64,000 nt of DNA from Sarocladium kiliense (lineage: Eukaryota > Ascomycota > Sordariomycetes > Hypocreales > Sarocladiaceae): the NCBI GenBank assembly GCA_030734395.1, contig JAUZTG010000047.1, positions 248,001 to 312,000 of the forward strand, given 5' to 3'. Numbering within the stretch: the first letter of the stretch is position 1; each line of letters opens with the position of its first letter. The notes below the pieces were generated by a model. It was not told the origin of the DNA. It saw only the letters and a program-made list of their open reading frames with translations, and did not search any database. Positions 56,255 through 64,000 of this stretch are shown piece after piece. Both the position numbers and the translations under genes were made by a program.

Positions 56255-57820
56255 ATGGTTTATCAGCACGGAGACCATCATGATATCCCCAAGCACCTCA
56301 AGGTGTACAAGTAAGCCCCGCCAGCAAAACACCACAGCTCACAGTCTCACTCACTAATCTTCACAGACCAGGAGCCTGGCTCCCAGCCGACCACCGTGTC
56401 CACCACCGCTTCCTCCAACGCGCCGCCGACCATGTCGACGCCCACCCCCACAAACTAACACCAGCCCTCCAAGAGTTCCAGCAGCTCATCGAGAACAACA
56501 CCCGAATCTACATGTACTTCAACCAGATGTTCGAGGAGATCCCCAGTAAGAACCCGTACTGGCGTGATCCGACCGGGACGCGGCAGATCAGGGATTGGAG
56601 ACATATGTTGGCGGTGTTGAATCATATTGTGACGAGGGCGCCGGAGTGGACTGATGCGGCGGAGAGTGTTGGAGTGGTGGGAGTGCCGATGTGTGCGATT
56701 TTAGATTATCCCATGGGGACCCCGAGGTGAGTTGATATCTGTGCATATGAGAATAGGCTTGACTTGATGCTGACCGGAAGATAGTGGCCATGCTGCGTTC
56801 TTGGACCCTGAAGTGAACAAGGCGCTGAAGAAGGTCCTTAACGAATGGGGCAAGTATCTTCTGGTAAATCTCTAGAGCCTCTGGTTATCTGTCATGATCT
56901 GGGCTAATTGTGTATACCTAGACGCCTGAGTCTGCGAGTGTGCTGGGAGACCACGAACTGGGCTGGTTCGGCAAGACCGCTGTCCACGATGTCATGCAGG
57001 TAGCCAATGCTCCTTACCAGTCCTCTCACGCCTTCGAGGACATGTTCGTCTGCGACCCAAAAGCCAAGTACTACGGCTACAAGTCCTGGGATGGTAAGTG
57101 GAAAGCGTTCCCCGCCTCTCCGGACTTCACTAACACACCCTTCCAGACTTCTTCACCCGTCAAGTCCGCGATTCAGCACGTCCCGTCGCCTCCCAAGACG
57201 ACGACTCCGTCATCGCCAACGCCTGCGAATCTAAAGTCTACAACATCGAGCACCACGTTAAGCTCCGAGACAAGTTCTTCCATAAGGGCCAGCCTTACTC
57301 TATCCTCGACATGCTCAACCATGATCCGCTTGCCCGAGACTTCGCCGGCGGCACAATCTACCAAGCCTTCCTCTCTGCTCTCTCTTACCACCGCTGGCAC
57401 TCCCCCGTCTCGGGAACGGTTCGTCGTGCGTTCGTCGTAGACGGGACGTACTTTAGCGAGCCGCTGTTTGAGGGGTTGAGCGAGGGTGGCGAGTTGGCGA
57501 TTGATACGAGGGGCATTGGGGTTGCGCAAGGGTATCTCTCTGCGTTGGCGACGAGAGCGGTGATCTTGATTGAGGCGGATAATCCGAAGATTGGGTTGAT
57601 GGGATTCGTGGGTATTGGGATGGATGAGGTGAGTACGTGTGAGATTACGGTGAAGGAGGGACAGAAGGTGAAGAAGGGAGATCAGACAGGGATGTTCCAC
57701 TTTGGAGGATCGAGCCACTGTCTGCTGTTCAGGAAGGGTGTCCAAGTTGAAGGGTTCCCTCAGGTTGGTCGGGAGGAGAATGTGCCCGTCCGTGGCAAGT
57801 TGGCTGTGGTCAAGGGTTGA
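56255..57820 (+). CDS. Phosphatidylserine decarboxylase-family protein (PsiD-like, soluble)
   Basis: Five exons: 56255-56310, 56367-56726, 56785-56863, 56922-57093 and 57147-57820 (446 residues). The N-terminal region (PGAWLPADHRVHHRF, LQEFQQLIENNTRIYMYFNQ, LDYPMGTPSGHAAFLDP) is the PF12588-type domain of fungal decarboxylases distinct from mitochondrial Psd1. The C-terminal PF02666 part contains NHDPLARDFAGGTIYQAFLS, YHRWHSPVSGTV with the His of the charge relay, and the self-cleavage region MFHFGGSSHCLLF (GGSS), where the Ser would become the pyruvoyl group. There is no targeting peptide or membrane helix. Relatives of this class include the L-tryptophan decarboxylase PsiD and phospholipid enzymes, so the substrate may be an amino acid rather than phosphatidylserine. 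Confidence 0.9.
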
Positions 57821-58007
57821 ACCGACTTCTGGTCACAGAATTGTATATGTATGATCCAATTTCAGTGAAAAAGGCGACAATCCAAAAGTAGGTCCTCTCT
57901 TCATTTCATTACTCATTGATTTTCAACTTAAAACCTCACAATTTCCCCTGTTCCTGCCTATGTCTTGGTCAATACAGCAGCACATGAGGGCGTAGACATC
58001 TCTCAGC

Positions 58008-59040
58008 CTACTTAGCCTCCTCCTTCATGCTCTTCTGGATCCACGCCTTGCTGCCAGCAGCCTGCGCCTCGAGCTCCTCCTCCGTCTGCTTCCTTTGGTC
58101 AAAAGCCTTGTGCTGGGTGGGCACGTGGCGACCCTTCTCGAAACCAGGGCGCTCGAGGCACTTGAAGAGCCACTTGTCGAGGTTGGGGAACTCGGACATG
58201 TCGATACCAGCCCACTCTGTTGCATCCGTGTTAGAAGGTCATCTGTTGGACATGTGAAGGGGGTGGAACGTACTGGCAGAGGCAACCCAGCCCCAGCAGG
58301 AGATATCGGCGATGGTGCAGCGGTCGCCGACAAGGTAGCCTGAGGCGCTCTTCTTGAGGTGAGTGTCCATGGTGCGGTACAGGCGGCGCGTCTCGTTGGT
58401 GTAACGGTTGATGCCGTACTCGATGGTCTCAGGTGCATAGCCTGTCGTCCGAGAGTGTCAGCAGCTTATAATGTTGGACTCCATGTAAGCCGGAATAGGA
58501 AAAAAACGCACGCTTGAAGTGGTTCGCCTGGCCCTGCATCGGTCCCAGGCCACCCATCTGCCACATGAGCTGTATGGAAAAGTGTGTCAGTTAAAAGGCA
58601 TTCAATTGATCGAGAGCGAGAGCGAGGCTGTGGTGACTTACCCAGCTGGTGACTTCCCAGTGCTCACGAGAGCCGTGAGGGTATGAGATCTTGTGGTCCT
58701 TGTCGTAGCGGTCGACGAGGTACTGCAGGATGGCACCGCTCTCAAAGACGCGGATGGTCTCGCCATCGGTGAACTTGTCGGTAATGGCGGGGATGCGCCC
58801 GTTGGGGTTGATCTCGAGGAACCAAGGCTCCTTCTGCTCATTGTCGCTCATGCGAATGGGGTAGACCTATGTGCGAGAAGAGAGAGAGTGTGTGAGTTTC
58901 ATATTCTGGCTACATTGGATTTATGAGAGGTCTGCAGATAGTACCTTGTACTGGAGACCGAGCTCCTCCAGGGCAATGGACGCCTTGATGCCATTGGGCG
59001 TGCCGACAGTGTAGAGGGTGATGTCAGTTGGGGTCGACAT
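58008..59040 (-). CDS. Glutathione S-transferase, Ure2/GstA-like
   Basis: Five exons: 59040-58945, 58866-58642, 58569-58512, 58441-58274 and 58216-58008 (251 residues). The thioredoxin-fold N-terminal domain reads ITLYTVGTPNGIKASIALEE, INPNGRIPAITDK and VFESGAILQYLVDRYDK, the last with the Glu-Ser pair that binds the gamma-glutamyl group. The helical C-terminal domain includes LMWQMGGLGPMQGQANHFKRYAP and DRCTIADISCWGWVA. These mark the fungal Ure2p-like class, involved in detoxification and redox control. The frame is also open for 27 codons upstream (Met at 59121), which encode an Arg/Ser-rich, acid-free leader resembling a mitochondrial presequence. The cytosolic start is annotated here. 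It is not maleylacetoacetate isomerase: the SSCxxR signature is absent. Confidence 0.93.
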
Positions 59041-60669
59041 GGTTGCGAAGCTGGATGATTGCGGTCTTGGAGATAGCCAATTCACGAGTGAAGTGCGAAA
59101 GAATCGAGGGATACGAGACATGCAACGAGGACAGAGGATGAACGATGAGATGAGAACAGCGTTTAGAAGAGAGAGAGAGGGTACCAGCTGGTGGCAGTAA
59201 ACCTTTTATGTGACGCAGGTTCCAGGTGCTTTCAAATCCCCAGTTTCTTCTCCAGCTCTCCGGGACAAGACCAACAGCTAAGCTAGGTACCTACCTGGCC
59301 AGCTACAGTGAACAGCTAGGGAATCCAGCTGGAAGCCGTTCTGCCGTTGCAGCGGAACTCAAACTAGCGCGATTGCGTCTTCCGCTGCCCACACATTCCA
59401 AGCGCCAGGTCATGACGATAGCAGCGAAGACGAGGAGGGGAGCGGGAGGCGGAGGGGCGATTGGTAATCATGGGTACCCTCCCTTACGGGGTCCTCAGCG
59501 TTATTATGGATGGGTCGGATCTATGACATGCTCCGACCACCGTCACGATTACTCGATGAATTTCAGAAGCTGTGGCTTTTGCGGGAAGCTGGTGGATCAG
59601 TTTGTGTGGTCAGCTATTGAGAGAGTAGCAGGACTGGACCGATCCTGGTCGGGGGTCAGCAGAGCAACCAACGTCGATGTAGAACCGGCGCCGGTCGGTC
59701 GGGGATTGCAAACAATGACGTCCTGACTAAAAAGCGGGACTATGCGCGCTGTGTAAGCACTCTGAATCGGATGGTGGCACCCGCGAAGCCGAGGTAGCGT
59801 TTGCATTTCGTGCTACGCTTGACGAGTGGTGGGTGACTGGAAGCTGTACCTGTTGCTTGTCTGCTTGATGTTAGCATCGTAAGTTAGACGCAGTAAAACC
59901 ATACCTGTGCGCTTCTGAATGCATCGAAAAGTCAATCCGTTGCACTTGTGATTAGGGTCGGTAACTGGTGAATGCGTCACGTTGTCAGTCACAGACCAGG
60001 TCCATGGCGTGCGATTCTTCAGCAGTGACGCCTGGGTCCAATGGCTATTGGCATCTGAGTCTCTGGATAGCATCAAGTTCGTTCACGAGCCTAATTTGCT
60101 TTGCTACATAATTCGAGATTGTGCATCCATTGGCCCAAGGATTCTCTCCACGCCCTCGAAACCTTCGCTCTCTATAGCCTTTTCGTCCCTGATTGCCCTG
60201 GCCTCGGAATGGTAGCTGATGCATCATCCTCGAACCCTCCAATTACCCCGATACTTTCTTCCAGTCTTATTTCACAATTAATACCATTTTCTCTCATCCA
60301 ATTCTTTTTGGTTGATCACCCCTAACTTGGTCTATTGTCCACCCCTGTCACGTACAGTGCAGTTGACGCCTGGACGATAATTGTCCGAACCGCATCTCAA
60401 CGCCATCTGTATTGACAGTAGCCATCGTTCATTTACAGACCGCCGTTGTTGTCTTTATGCAGTTAGGTACATACAAGCGCTTGGTCGGTAATGCTGGGAC
60501 CATGACAGCAAGCCTGGAGACAAACAGCTAGCATCCCAACAATCACCTAGCTTTACCCTAGGTGTGGCCTAGTCTCCAGGTCGGCCTCAAAGCTATAAAC
60601 CCAGAGCTTCAACAGAACCCCATTTCACTTTCCTCCCGGCCCATTCACCACATCCCTCTATCGCTCATC
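59041..60669. other. Divergent intergenic region
   Basis: Upstream of both the glutathione transferase and the exchanger-like gene, 1.6 kb. It includes an 81-nt in-frame extension of the transferase (59041-59121). A 166-codon plus-strand frame at 59226-59726 shows no domain and is probably not coding. No other feature seen. Confidence 0.4.
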
Positions 60670-61913
60670 ATGGCGCAGGCCGACACGATCGCCTTCAACA
60701 TTGCCGCATTCCTTGCCGCCCTTTTCGTCCTCGAATTCGGCGCCGACAAATTCATCGATCACACGGCTATACTTGCACGTCGCACAGGCCTCTCCGAGAC
60801 TCATATCGGGCTCCTCACAGTCGGCGGAGAATGGGAAGAGGTCAGTGTTCTACCGCCCTTCAACTTCAGGCCTGCACTCAAGAGACACAGCTGGCGGTTG
60901 TCGTCGCGTCCCTGTTGCAAGGCCGCTCATCCCTGGCGGTGGGCAACGTGATCGGTGCCGCCATCTCTAACATCCTGGGAGCATTCTCGCTCGGGCTGTT
61001 GTCATTTAATAGGGAGAGGGAGGTTCAGTTTGACAGGAGTGCGCGGATATATTCCCTCGTGCTGCTCGTTCTGACGACCTTGGTCACGCCGATTCTTTAT
61101 TTTCCTACCCGGCTTGTCTGGCAAATATGCGGCCCTGTGCTGATCGCTCTATTTGGAATCTATCTGCTGCTTGTAGGCATAGCGATCAAGCGAGGGATCA
61201 TCACGGCTCCGGAAGGCAGCGAGAGCGATAGCGATAGCGATAGCGACACAGCCGCTGACGCTGACACTGATGACGACCTCGAGGGCAGTTCTGATGCAGG
61301 AAGCACTGTGGGCATCGCCGGGGCCACAGAAACAGATGTACTCATCAATCCTCCTCCTGTCGCACCTGGCGTGGAAACGGTGAGCTCAGCCAGGAACCTA
61401 GGAGCCAATGCCGTGCCATTGCGTCGCAGGAGACAGCATACACTCAAGTACCACGGCTTCTACCTACTTTTTGGGCTCTTCGCCATCTCTCTCGCAGGCT
61501 ACATCCTCTCCCAAGCAGCAATCAACATCACAGACCAGTTCGGCATCTCAGACATCCTCTTCGGCATCGTCATCCTCGCGATCGCCACCACCCTACCCGA
61601 GAAGTTCGTCGCCGTTGTAAGCGGCTACCGGAACCACCCGGGAATTCTTGTCGCGAACTGCGTCGGCAGCAATATCTTCCTCCTAGCGCTTTGCGTTGGC
61701 ATCATCATGGTTGACAGTAGAGGCGATCTGGATAGAGGCACACTGTCGATGCCTGAGCTGGCAGCTTTGTGGGGATCGACGCTGGGGCTGACGCTGATGG
61801 TCTGGTTTGGTGCCAGGTTCAGCCGCTGGATCGGTGTGGCCATGTTGGTTGGCTATGTTGCTTTCATTGTGCTCGAGGTGACACAGTCCAACAAAGCCAC
61901 AATACCAGGCTAG
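60670..61913 (+). CDS. Na+/Ca2+ exchanger-family (CaCA) membrane transporter
   Basis: Two exons: 60670-60840 and 60891-61913 (397 residues) with a 50-nt phase-0 intron. Two inverted alpha-repeats are visible: GGEWEELAVVVASLLQGRSS followed by LAVGNVIGAAISNILGAF, and TLPEKFVAVVSGYRNHPG followed by VANCVGSNIFLLALCVGI. Each contains an acidic residue and the GN/GSNI motif that bind cations. About ten membrane helices are predictable. The central cytosolic loop is acidic and contains a Ser-Asp repeat (about 181-205, EGSESDSDSDSD) encoded by a hexamer DNA repeat (61210-61250). It resembles the short bacterial YrbG-type branch rather than VCX1-type CAX proteins. Transport of Ca2+ (or Mn2+) against Na+ or H+ is inferred from the family; the organelle is unknown. 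Confidence 0.88.
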
Positions 61914-62906
61914 GATTCAACAACTCGGCACAAGTTGCCGATTGTCCCTGCGCTGGGAACGGACCCTGTTGTTTCAGGCTTGGCAAGTCAGTCCATCCGG
62001 GGGAACTGCAGGGGCCACGGACAGATAGGTCTTATTATAGTTCGGAGAAGCTGCTTCATTCCGCTTCAGCCATAGTCTCGCTCTTCCGGGTGAATATGGC
62101 GTTCGCTGATCTACCACGCCTTTAGGCGATTGCATTCACCGGCACCCCAAGTGAAGGTCTCCATAGTGTCTCTGTCTAATGATCAAGCAAAGATAGAGTA
62201 TCAAATGGGAACGCCGCATTTTTATCAGCGACAAGACAGCCGTTGAGCAAAGCGTGTAAGGGGGTGCTTACCACGCTTCAAGCCTGGCGGTTTCGAGTGT
62301 TCGACTAGTCAAACCCCCTTCCTTGCCGAAACCAGATCAGGCTTTGGCTCTCAAAAGAAGCCTCATGATTCCAGCGCATGCGAACAAACTATTGAGATAC
62401 GGTTGTGCGGAAAATTCGTGTGGCTTGATACGTTTCAGAATCCATAAATACTAGTCACCCTTTTGACTATGGTACACTATGTAAAACGCCAGGGTCCCTC
62501 AGAAACAAGACAGCAGAGCAAACTATCCCCCACACTTGATCAGTATTTCGTGGCTTATAGTATTTATGGTTGTAGAACTCTAAATACCTGGCGTTATTTT
62601 TAGATAGCAGACATGCTCGCAAGCCGAAAATAGTTCAAACATCTAGGGATGGCTGAGGCGAGGCCGGGATCCTACCAACCGTTGTAAGCTAAGCTTGTCA
62701 CCATTGACCACATGGAATATTCAACGGTAATATGCCCTTAGAGTCGTTAACTCCTACAGGTCTTGTCTTGAGTATAAAGATGCAGCTTTTCTCGCCTTGG
62801 CATTGCTAAGTTCAACTACTACAACTCAGATCGAACGACAAGACAGTTTCTACTAGCACTTCTATTCATTTTATTTGAACTATTCGTTCATCTCGCTCTT
62901 CTCGCA
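61914..62906. other. Intergenic region
   Basis: About 1 kb. The final 150 nt contain a GTATAAAG core-promoter-like element at 62771-62778 and a leader leading to the next gene's ATG. No gene seen. Confidence 0.4.
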
Positions 62907-63535
62907 ATGCATCACGCCATCCTTCTTACCGCACTGGCTGTGGCCATCCCTTCTGCTCTAGCAGAAGAGCTCCGCGCAGACGACGTACCCTCAGCATGCA
63001 CAACGATTTGCCAGCCGATTGTGGATCTGACCAATACCTGCGACATCGATCCGAATGAAGGAGATGCGGATGACGACGATCAAGGAAAGAAATTGCGGCT
63101 CCGACAAAGTGAGGATGACGAAGAGGCCGTTGAGGCGAGCTGCATCTGTAAGAACAAGAGCTTCGACGTTGCTGCTGTGATGGCGCTCTGCGCAAGCTGC
63201 ATGGCTCAGAACAGTCAGGACACTGAAGGTACAGATCCCCAGATGACATGCCTATGGAACCTCAGACGCCGACGGCTGACCCTCGTCCGATAGATGTGGA
63301 TAAGATCATGTCGCAGTGTTCATTCACGTCCACTTCGTACGTGCGCTCAGCTACGGCTATCGTCGCAGACATACAGGTTCAGGCTACGAAGCCTGCCACG
63401 ACGGGGCCTTCTGGAACAGCCACCACAGATAATGCGTCGCCTTCAGACGACTCTACCGACGCTGGCGTTGGTATGACAGCCAGCCTCGTGATGGCGGCTG
63501 CAGGAGCTGGACTGGCGGTGTTCCTGCTTCTGTAA
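62907..63535 (+). CDS. CAP22-like cysteine-rich GPI-anchored surface protein
   Basis: Two exons: 62907-63228 and 63294-63535 (187 residues). A signal peptide (MHHAILLTALAVAIPSALA) is followed by a cysteine pattern SACTTICQPIVDLTNTCD ... CICKNKSFDVAAVMALCASC ... MSQCSFTSTSY. That is the layout of CAP22-type proteins, first described from appressoria of a plant-pathogenic Colletotrichum. The central part is acidic. A Thr/Ser/Pro-rich stretch (ATKPATTGPSGTATTDNASP) precedes a hydrophobic C-terminal tail (MTASLVMAAAGAGLAVFLLL), the expected GPI-anchor signal. Splicing restores the frame at E-D. It is a cell-wall or membrane-surface protein of unknown function. CFEM-type cysteine spacing does not match. 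Confidence 0.82.
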
Positions 63536-63790
63536 AGAAACTTGGGTGAACAGGAGACTGGTGAAAACGCCTGGCTGGCTGCCAGAAGCTAATAGGTAGC
63601 GTATGATACGTCTGGTAGAGAATCTTAAACGGTATGGAATCAATGCCCACGCTGTGGATTCACTACGTCTGCCTTGGAGATTGTTCTTCTCGTGAGCTAT
63701 TGCAGCAGCCGTGAGACTCCAAATTAGGAGAGTTCTTATTCGTGAGAAAGAATATATTGTATCAAAATACACGTAAATACAACAAAGAAA
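63536..63790. other. Intergenic between convergent genes
   Basis: Short 3' flanking sequence; nothing else seen. Confidence 0.4.
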
Positions 63791-64000
63791 TTACTTCAAT
63801 AGCCTTGTCTCGAATATGGCCAAATCAGGACTAGCTAAGTCTGAGCTGGCCAAGGCTTCTGCCCTCTTTGGGCGACTCTGGTCCATGATGACTAACCAGC
63901 TGTCAAGCTCGAGTCGCGACTTGATCGCAGCTCCGCGACCATCAGCCTCCCTGGCGTCCAGCTTCATCAGTCCCTCTTTGTCCCACAAACGCTCATCAAG
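63791..64000 (-). CDS. Partial gene cut by right edge, C-terminal fragment
   Basis: The minus strand is open without stop from the window edge to a TAA at 63791-63793, encoding at least 69 residues (LDERLWDKEGLMKLDAREAD...). The composition (charged, many Asp, Ala and Arg) looks coding, but I do not recognise a domain. The real start and any introns lie outside the window. Low certainty because of the short length. Confidence 0.4.
   Translation of the reverse strand, partial: LDERLWDKEGLMKLDAREADGRGAAIKSRLELDSWLVIMDQSRPKRAEALASSDLASPDLAIFETRLLK

Noticed and set aside
58008..59040. Maleylacetoacetate isomerase (missing tyrosine-pathway step)
   Set aside because: The protein is a glutathione transferase, but the N-terminal SSCxxR motif of the isomerase is absent and its sequence fits the Ure2-like class.
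59226..59726. 166-codon plus-strand frame in the GST/exchanger intergenic region
   Set aside because: Composition and lack of motifs indicate chance; no splice link to either neighbour.
1..64000. tRNA, rRNA, CRISPR and transposable elements
   Set aside because: No T-loop GGTTCGANNCC with matching arms, no rRNA-like block, no spaced direct repeats and no transposase or reverse transcriptase motifs were seen by eye.

Overview
The window is nuclear DNA of a filamentous ascomycete (Pezizomycotina). The genes are close together, run on both strands and are interrupted by short GT-AG introns, mostly about 48-90 nt. Several families are typical of filamentous fungi: TeaR cell-end marker, Zn2Cys6 regulator, DUF1996, CAP22-like surface protein and Ure2-like glutathione transferase. 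No class or species can be assigned from the sequence alone. I see no rRNA, tRNA, CRISPR or transposon remains.

Layout: 0.9-8 kb carries secreted and surface enzymes (a secreted crotonase-fold protein, a small secreted protein, a phospholipase C, a membrane-anchored multicopper oxidase). 8.4-12.3 kb is housekeeping (Vps5 sorting nexin, mitochondrial bL31, a flavin-reductase-like protein). 12.7-18 kb is a divergent pair of a Dal5-type MFS transporter and a Zn2Cys6 regulator. 19.3-22.1 kb holds a secreted DUF1996 protein and a CE1 carbohydrate esterase. 22.9-31.4 kb is a tyrosine/phenylalanine catabolic cluster. 32.9-37.6 kb holds Hsp90 and a sterol O-acyltransferase. 38.8-44.6 kb holds a CHAT-domain (caspase-like) protein and a J-domain protein. 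44.6-50.3 kb is gene-poor. 50.3-63.5 kb holds a metallophosphoesterase, TeaR, a phosphatidylserine-decarboxylase-like enzyme, a glutathione transferase, a Na+/Ca2+-exchanger-like transporter and a CAP22-like GPI protein. A gene is cut at the right edge.

The most interesting part is the tyrosine cluster. 4-Hydroxyphenylpyruvate dioxygenase, homogentisate 1,2-dioxygenase and fumarylacetoacetase convert 4-hydroxyphenylpyruvate to fumarate and acetoacetate, except for the isomerase step, which is not in the window. Between fahA and hppD lies an HmgX-position gene whose product reads as a fungal homologue of the animal protein TTC36, which is itself linked to HPPD stability. A mitochondrial FAD-linked D-2-hydroxyacid dehydrogenase sits at the left flank. 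Its promoter carries exactly the same 9-mer (GTGCGGAAC) as the two bidirectional promoters of the cluster, so it may be a co-regulated member, perhaps returning hydroxyphenyllactate to hydroxyphenylpyruvate.

Intron boundaries were derived by hand from splice signals and reading-frame continuity; all multi-exon models given as CDS join to an open frame with a total length divisible by three.
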